A stretch of 64,000 bases of DNA from JASHPR01 sp963778075 (GTDB lineage: Bacteria > Actinomycetota > Actinomycetes > Streptosporangiales > Streptosporangiaceae). Every line of letters starts with the position of its first letter. Within the stretch, counting starts at the first letter, position 1. The DNA lies in NCBI GenBank assembly GCA_963778075.1, contig CAVZTJ010000015.1, positions 62,001-126,000 of the forward strand. Direction: 5' to 3'. Below, piece after piece: positions 47,345 to 56,792 of this stretch. The notes under the pieces were generated by a model. That model was given only the letters and a program-made list of their open reading frames with translations, made no database searches and was not told the DNA's origin. Both the position numbers and the translations under genes were made by a program.

Positions 47345-48804
47345 TTAGCGGCCTGAGAGTTGCTGGCCATTCGACCACGGCAGTGCCCGCGCTCTTATGG
47401 TTCTGCCTGCGGAGGTTCTCTTTCCGCGGATGCCTGGCGGTGCAGGAGCGCGGCGGCGAGCGGATCGCCGGAGGCCAGCGCGTGGTTGACGATCGATGCT
47501 GTGCCAGCTGATCTGCTCAGTGTGATGGCGCTGGGCCGGGCGCGTGCTGGTCCCAGTTCTGCGGCGGCGTCGATGATCAGCCGTTCGCCCGGCGCGGTCG
47601 ATGTCGGTGCCGCGCTGGAGCAGATCGGGATTGGTGATGCCGAGGTCGTAGAGGGTCTGTTCTACCGGGCCAGGGAGTTCTGGGTGTTCGCTGGCGAAAG
47701 GCCGGGCGTTGGCGGTTTCCTGCATCTGGCCACCTGGGCTTGGCTCCCCGTGACGAGATGGGTCAGCTGCATGCCTGGCCGCGGTGAGCACCCGGCTCGG
47801 CGCTGCGATGGCTGCGGCGATGTCGGCTACACCGCCGTGGCTTCCTCGGCGGTCCGCGCGGTCTGGTCGCAGGCCGACACGATGGACTCGACACGGTCCG
47901 GGAGGGCTGGGGCGAACGGGCGCGGGATGTTCATCTTGTCGGGCAGGGTTCGTGTGGTAACCAGGATACCGGTGTGCGGTGCCCGCGGCGCGTATCTGCT
48001 CGCGTTCGGCGTAGCCGAGGCTGGTCAGCGTCTCGCACGCATGGTGCACAGCGGCCACCAGGAGCCGGGTGTCACCTGGCCGGGGCACCAGTTCTTCGGC
48101 GGGCCGTGCCTGGTGGCCGGGTCCGCTGGCCAGGGTCCATTCGGGGTCGGCGTAGGCGAGCCGCCCGGTCCACAGGGCCAGGTCAGCTGATTCGGCGGCG
48201 TCGGTTGAGAGGTGCTGGTGACCCGGTCGAGCGTGTGAGCGACGTCCAGCCATCGTTGCCGGGTACGCCCGGCGGCGTCGGCTGCCTGCAGCAGCCCGGC
48301 GGCCTCGCCGCCCGGACGGTGCGCAGTTTCGCGTTCGGCCAGGGCGCGGAGCAGGATTTCGCAGTGGTGGCTGGTCAGAGTGCTGGTGGCGGCGACCTGG
48401 CGCAGCGAGTTGATGGTCAGGTCCGCCGATGACGCCGGCCGGTTGCTGGTTTCCCAGGCCAGGTGGCGGACTCGTTCGGCGCTGTTGATCACTCCTGTGC
48501 ACAGCCCGGCGACCGTTTCGGCCGGGGCTGGGAGGCGGCGGGGCGGGGGCATGCGGGGCGGGATGGCGTGCAGGAGCTCGAGGTCGCTCCCGGGTACCGG
48601 TTCCGCCGTTCCGCGGCGGTTATAGATGAGTCCGCGATCCAGAGCCGCTGGGACCGCGTTCAGTTTCTGCCGCTCCTCTCGGCTGCCATGTGAGCCCGGG
48701 CCTAGCGCGAGCCTGGCACCCAGCGGCGCGAGGCGCCTGGCCAAGACGCTCATCTCGGTCAGGACCGCGCGGGCGAGCGCGGGCGAGGTGACCACAGCCC
48801 CCAA
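47345..48804 (-). pseudogene. Degraded hypothetical gene with several frameshifts
   Basis: From about 48804 the first frame reads sensibly (VLTEMSVLARRLAPLGARLA, then SLRQVAATSTLTSHHCEILL). A second frame continues with ADPEWTLASGPGHQARPAEE and LVAAVHHACETLTSLGYAER, a third with RTLPDKMNIPRPFAPALP, and again the second to PFASEHPELPGPVEQTLYDL. At least three indels would be needed to restore one protein of about 450 residues. I do not recognise the family. It runs antiparallel to the XRE/recombinase fusion. Confidence 0.5.
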
Positions 48805-48853
48805 TCCGAGCGCAGTTGCCGTTCGCCGCCGCGGTCACGGGCCAGAACAGCAG

Positions 48854-49547
48854 GTGAGCGGCTTGGAATCCAGAGGAACTAGCCGGGGAGGAGGTCCGCC
48901 GTCTGCGCCTGGCGCGCCGCTGGTCCCAGGAGGAGGTCGCCCGGCGCATGTCGGCCGCCGGCCACAGCAACTGGCACCAGACGACCGTGGGCAAAACCGA
49001 GCTGGCGACCAGGCCGCTGAGACTTAACGAGGCGATCGCGCTCGCCGGGCTGTTCGGCATCCCGGTCACCCAGCTGATCGCGCCGATCACCCTCAAGGCA
49101 GAAGACGTCCAGGCAGAACTCGACACGCTCGAGGAGCGCTGGGCAAAGGTGCAGGAACAGTACCGGCACGCCCAGGCCGAACGGGACGTGGCCCACACGG
49201 CCGCCGCCCAGGCGGACCAGGCTGCAGCGGCTGCGGCGAACGAGCTTGGCCGTTTCCGGGCTCGCCTTGATTACCTCAACAGCCTGCGCACGGTCATCGC
49301 GGGCGAGCCAATTGACCCGGAGACGTACGCCAAGATCACCGCGACGTCCATCGGAGGAACAGGACAGGGTCTCACGTTCGTCAGCGCGCTGTCAGACGCC
49401 GACGTGGACATCGAGAAGATCGCCGATGCGGTAGGGCATGTGAACAGCAGCGTCACCCGGACGGTCTACCGGCACCAGATCGCCGACACCGTGAGCGAGA
49501 CAGCCACGGTAATGGACCGGCTCTACCCAGCCGGAGACGCCAAGTGA
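48854..49547 (+). pseudogene. XRE-type regulator fused to the C-terminal end of a tyrosine recombinase
   Basis: The frame open at 48948 extends upstream as a Cro/XRE helix-turn-helix (EEVRRLRLARRWSQEEVARR, then LNEAIALAGLFGIPVTQLI). The expected start, GTG 48854, is out of frame by an indel near 48875. Residues about 65-110 are a coiled coil. The last 60 residues are recombinase sequence: LTFVSALSDADVDIEKIADA, then VGHVNSSVTRTVYRHQI with the box II Gly-His and the nucleophilic Tyr. The upstream Arg-His of the recombinase is missing. The junction falls just before TFVS. A deletion fusing two genes is the simplest origin. Confidence 0.7.
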
Positions 49548-49691
49548 ACGTCGCCGAGGACCTCATTGGCTCCCGATTCTGGCTCTCACACGGGTGTGAC
49601 TCCCCCCGCTGACCTGCGCTGGAATGCGTCGCAGGCCATATCCCAAGGTTATGTTGCCGCTCGACGCGATCGCCGCCTCCCTGGGCCTTGG

Positions 49692-51227
49692 TCAGTCCGC
49701 CTCGCTGGCGGCGGCCGACGCCTTGACGGTCTGGGCGCGGGTGCCCCTGCCGAGCCACCAGAACAGCACGCCGACGACGATGAACGAGAGCACGGGGATG
49801 GCTTCGGTCCACAGGTACGTGAACCGCTCCGCATACGTCCAGCCGTCGGGGGCGAAGTTGCTGCCGAACCACGAGTCGCCGAGGCCCGGCGCGATGAGCT
49901 GCACGCTGGCGATGGCCACCAGGACCATCAGCACGACGGTCAGGCACCGGTACAGCGGCATCCGGAACGGGCGGGGGACCGCCGGATGGCTGCGGCGCAG
50001 CTTCCACAGCGCGGGGTAAATGAGCAGGTAGCTGATCAGCGTGGTCGAGATCGTCACGCCAAGCACGGCGTCGAAGTACTTCGCGGCGTTGCCGCTCGTG
50101 ATCTGCGTCGCCAGCACGACGACGATCGACGCGACGATCCCGCTGAACACGTTCACCCGCACCGGCGTGCCGAGCTTGGCATTGATCACGCCAAGGAACC
50201 GCGGCCCGGATCCGTCATAGCAGGAGACAGCCAGCGCGCGGTCCGAGCCCATGATCCACGTCGCGCCCGACGTCAGCAGGCACACGATGAAGATGACGGC
50301 GCAGAAGTCGCCGAGGACCAGCCCCGCCCCGCTGAGCGTCGCCGTGCCATCGGCCGCGACGTGCCCGCCGTAGACGGTGAACACGTCCTGGATTGCGCTG
50401 ACGAACCCGCTGAAGTTGGTGATGGCGCTAGACGGCAGCACCACCAGGATGCCGATCACCGGCAGCGCGTACAGCAGGACGCTGAGAACCGTCGAGCGCG
50501 CGATGCCGAACGGAACGTCGCGCCGCGGGTTGATCATCTCCTCACCCGCGCTGTTCGGCAGCTCGAACCCGACGAAGTTGAACAGCAGCACGCCGGTGAG
50601 GAGCACGAAGCCAGCGAACGACGTGGAGTAGCTGCTGGCGCCCAGTCCGTGGGCGCCGTGCTTGGCCGCGTAGATGATCACGGTGATCGTGAACAGGCCG
50701 AGCAGCAGGAACCGGGCGAACGCGCCCGCCGTCGGCAGCCACTTGCCGACGCGGAACGACGTGATGGCCGCCACGATCGTGACCCAGACGAATACGAGCG
50801 ACACGACGTACGAGGCCCCCGTCGGCAGGTTGGCGCCGTGATTGAAGAAGACCTCGATCGCGCCGATGCACGAGATCGTCAGCGAACCGCCGATCCAGAC
50901 CGGGTTGGTGATCCAGTAGAGGAAGTTGTTGACCGCCCCGGCCAGATGGCCGAAGGCCAGCCGGGTCCACATGTACGGGCCGCCTTCCTGCGGGAAGGCC
51001 GTGCCCAGCTCGGCGAACAGCAGCGCCTGGGGGACAAAGAACACGACCGCGAAGATCATCATCCAGGTAAAGGCCTGACCGCCGCCCTGGGCCACGGCGG
51101 CGATGGTGTCCACCCCGACGATCGTGCAGATGAGGAAGAAGAGGATGTCGAAACGGCCAAAGTGACGCTGCAGCTTCCGTCTCTCGGTCGAGGCGGCGAC
51201 GGTCTCTATCTCGAGGACATCAGTCAT
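49692..51227 (-). CDS. APC-superfamily amino-acid/polyamine permease
   Basis: ATG 51227, with GGAGC upstream, gives 511 residues and about 12-13 helices. Helix 1 contains LFFLICTIVGVDTIAAVAQG, and the segment ELGTAFPQEGGPYMWTRLAF is the hallmark of APC transporters after helix 2. NFVGFELPNSAGEEMINPRR, in the helix 6 region, is also conserved. Substrates are probably amino acids or amines; specificity is not visible. The gene faces the accessory region at its 3' end and is flanked upstream by a 438-bp gap. Confidence 0.9.
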   Translation of the reverse strand: MTDVLEIETVAASTERRKLQRHFGRFDILFFLICTIVGVDTIAAVAQGGGQAFTWMMIFAVVFFVPQALLFAELGTAFPQEGGPYMWTRLAFGHLAGAVNNFLYWITNPVWIGGSLTISCIGAIEVFFNHGANLPTGASYVVSLVFVWVTIVAAITSFRVGKWLPTAGAFARFLLLGLFTITVIIYAAKHGAHGLGASSYSTSFAGFVLLTGVLLFNFVGFELPNSAGEEMINPRRDVPFGIARSTVLSVLLYALPVIGILVVLPSSAITNFSGFVSAIQDVFTVYGGHVAADGTATLSGAGLVLGDFCAVIFIVCLLTSGATWIMGSDRALAVSCYDGSGPRFLGVINAKLGTPVRVNVFSGIVASIVVVLATQITSGNAAKYFDAVLGVTISTTLISYLLIYPALWKLRRSHPAVPRPFRMPLYRCLTVVLMVLVAIASVQLIAPGLGDSWFGSNFAPDGWTYAERFTYLWTEAIPVLSFIVVGVLFWWLGRGTRAQTVKASAAASEAD

Positions 51228-51665
51228 CAGGTGTGCTCCGGTGCGTAGTAGCCGAGGCGCACATCCTGACGTGCGCAAGTGTCGGGAGTGTAACCCAAGA
51301 TTACAGATTCTTTACCTTGGCTCCGGATCACGGCACTGATCCCCGTATCACCCCCACGCCCCGATGGCCGATCCGGCCCGGCACCCGGCGCGCCTGCACC
51401 TGGCCCACGAGGACTGAACAGCAAGCGGCGCAGCGCTACCGGAAATGGCCGCCATTGCTGTCCGATTCAAATTTCCGCAAAGGCTCACCGAGGTTTTCCG
51501 GAATGCGCCTTAGCCCATGATTGTGCCGCGTGTGGGCCACGGCCGGAGCGGGGAAAGTCACCGACAGTATCCAGGCTGAGGCAAAGAGCCATTACACGCT
51601 CAGACCCGGCCAACCGGAGGGCCGGCCCTGCCGCCGGCGTGGCGGGAACAGGGGGCCTGTCGCTA
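51228..51665. promoter_or_regulatory. Divergent intergenic region between APC permease and D,D-carboxypeptidase
   Basis: No gene is supported in 438 bp. The part nearest the permease (51280-51320) is AT-richer and probably holds its promoter. The carboxypeptidase ATG at 51666 lacks an obvious Shine-Dalgarno sequence. Confidence 0.4.
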
Positions 51666-52895
51666 ATGAGATCACGGCTGAGTAGGCCTGCGGTCATGCT
51701 CGCCGGACTGGCCGTTTCAATTGGCCTGGCCACAATGCCGCAAGCGGCCGGCGCTGCCGCCGCTCGCACGGCGTCCGCAAGCCTTCCCGCCCAGCAAGGC
51801 GGCGGGCAGTCGGCCGCCCCGGCATCGTCTGTCACCAGGCAGGACGTCGGGGGAGCCGAGCTCGCCAGCCCCGGCATCGCGGTTCACCACCCGGCGAGCG
51901 GCGCCATCCGGCTGCCGCGGGTGCCGGCTTCGGCCTACGTCATCGCGGACGCGAAGACCGGGCAGGTGCTCGCCGCCAAGGACGCGCACGGCTTGTTCCC
52001 GCCGGCGAGCACGCTCAAGATGCTGACCGCGATCACGCTGATCCCGCGGCTGAACCCGAACGCCGCGGTGCTGGCCACCCAGCAGGCCGCCAACACCGAA
52101 GAGTACGACGTGGGGCTCGTCGCCGGGCACCGCTACAAGGTCTCCGACCTGTTCAACGCGCTGCTGCTGATCTCGGCCAACGACGCCGCTGTCGCGCTCA
52201 CCCAGGCGACGGGATCGCTGGCCAAGGGCATGGCCATGATCAACGCCGAGGCCCATCACCTGCAGGCCTACGACGTGGTTGCAAAGCAGCCGAACGGCCT
52301 GCCCGCCGCCGGGCAGGTGGCGTCCGCATATGACCAGGCGCTGATCGCTCGCCAGGCGCTCGCGATTCCGGCCTTCATGAAGTACGACTCGACACGCACC
52401 GCCGTGTTCCCGATCACGCCGAAGCGGACGGTTCCCCTGGTCAACCAGAACACGCTGCTGACCGGTTACCGGGGCGGCATCGGCGGCAAGATCGGCTGGA
52501 CCGAGGCGGCGGAGGCCACCTACATCGGCATGGCCAGGCGGAACGGGACCACGCTGATCGTTACCGTGCTGCACTGCACGTCGCTGCAGGAGGTCACTTC
52601 GGGAGAGAAGCTGCTGAACTGGGGCTTTGCCATGGACGGCAAGGTGCGCCCGGTCGGCGAGCTGGTCTCGCCGCTGCCTGCCGTCACCACCAGCCACGTG
52701 GCACGGCACCCGTCGGCGCAGCGAACGGCTGCCAGGAAGACCGCTGCCGGAGCTGCCGTGGCCAGCTCGGCGCTGCCGGTGGCGCCATTGGCTGCGGCGG
52801 GATGCCTCGCCTTCGCCACCGGGCTGGGTGGCGCCTTGCTGATGCGGCGCCGCCGCCCCGCTAGGCCGGGGGGAGAAAACCGATCCGGTCCCTGA
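51666..52895 (+). CDS. D-alanyl-D-alanine carboxypeptidase (peptidase S11)
   Basis: A signal peptide is seen at the N-terminus (MLAGLAVSIGLATMPQAAGA). The penicillin-binding motifs follow in order: SxxK in PPASTLKMLTA, SxN in LLISANDAAVA, and KTG-like GKIGWTEAAE (KIG). The enzyme trims the terminal D-Ala of peptidoglycan stem peptides outside the membrane. The C-terminus has a hydrophobic helix followed by RRRRPARPGG, so it is probably membrane-anchored. The start at 51666 is chosen because the signal peptide begins there. Its last 35 bp overlap the convergent trpS. Confidence 0.9.
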   Translation: MRSRLSRPAVMLAGLAVSIGLATMPQAAGAAAARTASASLPAQQGGGQSAAPASSVTRQDVGGAELASPGIAVHHPASGAIRLPRVPASAYVIADAKTGQVLAAKDAHGLFPPASTLKMLTAITLIPRLNPNAAVLATQQAANTEEYDVGLVAGHRYKVSDLFNALLLISANDAAVALTQATGSLAKGMAMINAEAHHLQAYDVVAKQPNGLPAAGQVASAYDQALIARQALAIPAFMKYDSTRTAVFPITPKRTVPLVNQNTLLTGYRGGIGGKIGWTEAAEATYIGMARRNGTTLIVTVLHCTSLQEVTSGEKLLNWGFAMDGKVRPVGELVSPLPAVTTSHVARHPSAQRTAARKTAAGAAVASSALPVAPLAAAGCLAFATGLGGALLMRRRRPARPGGENRSGP

Positions 52896-53865
52896 CGGCG
52901 GCCATGGTCGGGCCGGCCACCTTCCTGGCCCGGGCCGCGCCGTGGGCGAGCATCTGGTCAAGCTGCGCCTCGTCGGCGAGCATTTGCTCGGTCCGCTCCC
53001 GGATCGGGGCGAACGCGTCGACCACCACCTCGGCCAGGTCCTTCTTGAGCGTGCCGTAGCCAGCGCCGGAGTAGCGCTTTTCCAGGGCCGCGACGCTCTC
53101 GCCGGTCAGCGCCGAGTAGATCCGCAGCAGGTTGGTGACGCCCGGCTTGGCCTCGTCGTCGGCGCGTATCTCGCTCCCGGCGTCGGTGACCGCGCGGCCG
53201 ATCTTCCGCCGGATGGACACCGGGTCCTCGAGCACGTCGATGATTCCCTGCGGCGACGAGGACGACTTGCTCATCTTGATCGCGGGGTCCTGCAGGTCGG
53301 CGATCTTCGCGACGTCGGCGAGGATGTAGGGCCGCGGGATCACGAACGTCCGGCCGTACCTGTGGTTGAAGCGCTGAGCCAGGTCCCTGGTCAGCTCCAG
53401 GTGCTGGCGCTGGTCTTCGCCGACCGGAACCTCGTCGGTCTGGTACAGCAGGATGTCGGCGGCCTGCAGGATCGGGTACGTGAACAGCCCCACGCTGGCC
53501 GTGTCCGCGCCAGACTTCGCCGACTTGTCCTTGAACTGAACCATCCTGCTGGCCTCGCCGAACCCGGTCTGGCAGCTGAGCACCCAGGCGAGCTCCGCGT
53601 GCTCGGGCACGTGGCTCTGCACGAAGACCGTGCAGCGGTCCGGGTCGAGCCCCGCGCCGAACAACTGCGCAGCGGCGACCCTGGTCCGGCGGCGCAGCAG
53701 CGCTGGGTCCTGCGGCACGGTGATCGCGTGCAGGTCGACGACGCAGTAGAAGGCGTCGTGGCTGTCCTGCATCGCCACCCACTGGCGCAGCGCACCCAGG
53801 TAGTTGCCGAGATGGAACGAGTCGGCGGTGGGCTGGATGCCGGAGAGCACTCGGGGTCGGGACAT
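52861..53865 (-). CDS. trpS: Tryptophanyl-tRNA synthetase
   Basis: The 334-residue protein has the class I aminoacyl-tRNA synthetase signatures HLGN in GIQPTADSFHLGNYLGALR and KMSKS in AIKMSKSSSSPQG. Tryptophan-specific sequence includes MVQFKDKSAK and YQTDEVPVGEDQRQHLELTR. It charges tRNA-Trp with tryptophan. ATG 53865 is at the conserved N-terminus; the open frame extends further upstream but as Arg/Pro-rich shadow sequence. It is convergent with the carboxypeptidase gene. Confidence 0.96.
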   Translation of the reverse strand: MSRPRVLSGIQPTADSFHLGNYLGALRQWVAMQDSHDAFYCVVDLHAITVPQDPALLRRRTRVAAAQLFGAGLDPDRCTVFVQSHVPEHAELAWVLSCQTGFGEASRMVQFKDKSAKSGADTASVGLFTYPILQAADILLYQTDEVPVGEDQRQHLELTRDLAQRFNHRYGRTFVIPRPYILADVAKIADLQDPAIKMSKSSSSPQGIIDVLEDPVSIRRKIGRAVTDAGSEIRADDEAKPGVTNLLRIYSALTGESVAALEKRYSGAGYGTLKKDLAEVVVDAFAPIRERTEQMLADEAQLDQMLAHGAARARKVAGPTMAAVRDRIGFLPPA

Positions 53866-53894
53866 GCCCGGAATTCTAGTTCGGCCGGATGCGG

Positions 53895-55637
53895 TCAGAC
53901 GCCGACGGCACCGTTGTTGACGACCGGCACTATTTCGGGAGCCCCCAGCCGGATCGCGTCGGCGTCCTGGTCGGTCTCGGCGTCCTGGGATGCCCGCTCG
54001 GCCTCCACGCGCGCCCGGTAGTTCTCTACCTCGCGGGCCACCTGCCGGGACCTCCACCGCATCGGCCCGGCCATCAGCGCCGCGACCTCGGCGGCCACGG
54101 ACAGCCCCCGGTCCCAGGTCTCGATCGACGCGTGGGTCCTGCGCGCCAGCACGTCGTCCAGATGCCGGGCGCCCTCGTGTGACGCGGCGTAGACCACTTC
54201 GGCCCGCAGGTAGTCGTCGGCGCCGGCCAGCGGCTTGGCGAGGCCGGGCTCGGCGGCGATCAGGTCGAGCACCTCCCCGGTCAGTGACCCGTACCGGCCC
54301 AGCAGGTGCTCGATCCGCGCCACGTGCAGGCCGGAGGACCGGGCCAGCGAGTACCTGGCGTTCCACAGCGCGACGTAACCGTCGGCGCCGGCCAGCGGCA
54401 CCACGTCGGTGCAGGACGGCGCCACCCGGCCATCCAGGCCGTGCGCCACCGCGTCCACGGCGTCGCGCGCCATGAGCCGGTAGGTGGTGTACTTGCCCCC
54501 AGCGATCATCACCAGGCCGGGCACCGGGTGGGCGACCGTGTGCTCCCGCGACAGCTTCGACGTCGATTCGGACTCACCGGCCAGCAGCGGCCGCAGCCCT
54601 GCGTACACGCCTTCCACGTCGTCCCTGGTCAGCGGCACCGCGAGGATTCGGTTGACCTGCCCGAGCACGTAGTCGATGTCGGTCCTGCTCGCGGCCGGAT
54701 GCGCCTTGTCCAGGGACCAGTCGGTGTCGGTGGTCCCGATGATCCAGTGCCGGCCCCACGGGATGACAAACAGGACGCTGAACGGGGTGCGCAGGATGAT
54801 CCCGCTGCCGGAGTGGATCCGGTCCCGGGGCACGACAAGGTGCACGCCCTTGGACGCGCGCATGTTGATCGTGCCGCGGCCGCCAACCATGGCCTGGATC
54901 TCGTCGGTCCACACACCGGTCGCGTTCACCACCTGCTGGGCACGGATCTGCAGCTCGGCCCCGGATTCCAGGTCCACGGCCCGGACGCCGGTCACCCGCT
55001 CGCCTTCCCGCAGGAAGCCGGTCACCTGGGTACGCGAGGCCGCGTGCGCACCGTACCCAGTGGCGGTCCGGATCAGAGTCATCACGTACCGGGCATCGTC
55101 TACCTGCGCGTCCCAGTAGATGAGCGCTCCGGTGAGGGCGGACCGCTTGAGCGCCGGAGCGATCCGCAGCGCGCCTCGCCGGGTCAGCTGGCGGTGCCTG
55201 GGCAGGCCTCTGGTCTGCCCCAGCGAGAAGCCGAGCACGTCATACGCGCTGACCCCGGCGCCGATATAGGCGCGCTCCCAGGCGTGGTGCGTGAACGGGA
55301 GCAGGAACGAGACGGGATGCACGAGGTGCGGCGCGATCCGCTGCAGCAGCAGCGAGCGCTCCCCCAGCGCCTCCCTGACCAGGCCGATGTTGAGCTGCTC
55401 CAGGTAGCGGAGCCCGCCGTGAATCAGCTTGCTCGACCGCGACGAGGTCCCGGAGCCGAAGTCCCGCGCCTCGACCAGGCCGACGGACAGCCCGCGGGTG
55501 GCCGCGTCCAGGGCCACCCCGGCGCCCACCACGCCGCCGCCCACGACCAAGACCTGGAGCTCGGTGTTCACCAGAGCCCTTATCGCAGCCTCCCGCTCGG
55601 CGGGGCCCAGCCTCGCCGACACGCCCGCCCCAGACAT
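53895..55637 (-). CDS. glpD: Glycerol-3-phosphate dehydrogenase (FAD-dependent, GlpD)
   Basis: The 580-residue flavoprotein begins with the dinucleotide-binding motif VLVVGGGVVGAGVALDAATR. It carries DFGSGTSSRSSKLIHGGLRY, the signature of GlpD/GlpA enzymes, and HWIIGTTDTDW. The C-terminal helical domain is complete. The enzyme oxidises glycerol 3-phosphate to dihydroxyacetone phosphate at the membrane, passing electrons to quinones. It lies downstream of guaB3 on the same strand with a 33-bp gap. No glycerol uptake genes are nearby. Confidence 0.94.
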   Translation of the reverse strand: MSGAGVSARLGPAEREAAIRALVNTELQVLVVGGGVVGAGVALDAATRGLSVGLVEARDFGSGTSSRSSKLIHGGLRYLEQLNIGLVREALGERSLLLQRIAPHLVHPVSFLLPFTHHAWERAYIGAGVSAYDVLGFSLGQTRGLPRHRQLTRRGALRIAPALKRSALTGALIYWDAQVDDARYVMTLIRTATGYGAHAASRTQVTGFLREGERVTGVRAVDLESGAELQIRAQQVVNATGVWTDEIQAMVGGRGTINMRASKGVHLVVPRDRIHSGSGIILRTPFSVLFVIPWGRHWIIGTTDTDWSLDKAHPAASRTDIDYVLGQVNRILAVPLTRDDVEGVYAGLRPLLAGESESTSKLSREHTVAHPVPGLVMIAGGKYTTYRLMARDAVDAVAHGLDGRVAPSCTDVVPLAGADGYVALWNARYSLARSSGLHVARIEHLLGRYGSLTGEVLDLIAAEPGLAKPLAGADDYLRAEVVYAASHEGARHLDDVLARRTHASIETWDRGLSVAAEVAALMAGPMRWRSRQVAREVENYRARVEAERASQDAETDQDADAIRLGAPEIVPVVNNGAVGV

Positions 55638-55670
55638 CACGTTCTGAACGCTACCGGGCGCGGCGGGCAA

Positions 55671-56792
55671 TCACGTCGGCCGGCGCGATGTCACGACGAC
55701 TTCGACCCGCTGGAACTCCTTGAGGTCCGAGTAGCCGGACGTGGCCATGGTCTTGCGCAGCGCCCCCATGAGGTTCATCGACCCATCGGCTCTGCTCGAC
55801 GGGCCGTGCACGATCTGCTCGAGTGTGCCGATCGTGCCCACGGCCAGGCGGGTGCCGCGCGGCAGGTCGGGGTGATGCGCCTCGCTGCCCCAGTGGTAGC
55901 CGCGGCCGGGCGCCTGGACAGCGCGAGCGAACGGCGATCCGACCATCACCGCGTCGGCGCCCAGCGCCAGGGCCTTAGCGATGTCGCCGCTGCGGGTCAT
56001 CCCGCCGTCGGCGATCACGTGCACGTAGCGGCCGCCTGATTCGTCCAGGTAGTCGCGTCGGGCGGCGGCAACGTCGGCGATCGCGGTGGCGGTCGGCACG
56101 GCCACGCCGAGCACCGCCGCCGTGGTGTGACCCGACCCGCCGCCGAACCCGGCCAGAACCCCAGCCGCCCCGGTCCGCATCAGGTGCAGCGCCGCGGTGT
56201 AGGTGGCGCAGCCGCCCACGATCACCGGGATGTCTAGCTCGTAGATGAACTGCTTGAGGTTCAGCGGCTCGGCCATCCCCGAGACGTGCTCGGCCGAGAC
56301 CGTGGTGCCGCGGATCACGAAGATGTCGGCCCCGGCGTCGAGGACGGCCTTGTGGTAGCGGACGGTCCGCTGCGGCGACAGCCGTGCCGCCGTCGTCACC
56401 CCGGCGGCCCTGATCTCCTCGATCCTCCGCCCGATCAGGTCATCCTTGATCGGCTCGGAGTAGATCTCCTGCAGCCGTCTGGTAGCCGCGTCGTCATCGA
56501 GGTCGGCGACTTCGGCCAGCAGCGGCTCTGGGTCGTCGAACCTGGTCCAGAGACCCTCGAGGTCGAGCACGGCCAGGCCGCCGAGGCGGCCAATCTCAAT
56601 CGCGGTCGCGGGCGAGACGACGCTGTCCATGGGTGCAACCACCAGCGGCAGCTCGAACCGGTAGGCGTCGATCTGCCAGGCGATCGACACCTCTTCCGGG
56701 TGCCTGGTGCGACGGGACGGCACGATGCCGATCTCGTCGAGCGCGTAGGCGCGGCGGCCGCTCTTCCCGCGCCCGATCTCCATCTGGGTCAC
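55671..56792 (-). CDS. guaB3: GuaB3-family IMP dehydrogenase-related protein
   Basis: The start VTQMEIGRGKSGRRAYALDE and GLWTRFDDPEPLLAE are characteristic of the actinobacterial GuaB3 group. The barrel has VAPMDSVVSPATA and a GGSGHTTAAVLGV glycine-rich loop but no CBS domains. Family members were long annotated as IMP dehydrogenase; a GMP reductase role for some has been proposed, so the reaction is uncertain. GTG 56792 overlaps the guaB stop codon (GTGA), so the two genes are translationally coupled. At 373 residues the length is normal. Confidence 0.92.
   Translation of the reverse strand: MTQMEIGRGKSGRRAYALDEIGIVPSRRTRHPEEVSIAWQIDAYRFELPLVVAPMDSVVSPATAIEIGRLGGLAVLDLEGLWTRFDDPEPLLAEVADLDDDAATRRLQEIYSEPIKDDLIGRRIEEIRAAGVTTAARLSPQRTVRYHKAVLDAGADIFVIRGTTVSAEHVSGMAEPLNLKQFIYELDIPVIVGGCATYTAALHLMRTGAAGVLAGFGGGSGHTTAAVLGVAVPTATAIADVAAARRDYLDESGGRYVHVIADGGMTRSGDIAKALALGADAVMVGSPFARAVQAPGRGYHWGSEAHHPDLPRGTRLAVGTIGTLEQIVHGPSSRADGSMNLMGALRKTMATSGYSDLKEFQRVEVVVTSRRPT

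Noticed and set aside
48948..49547. Complete XRE regulator starting at ATG 48948
   Set aside because: That start would remove the first half of the helix-turn-helix, which continues upstream in frame; the real start is out of frame.
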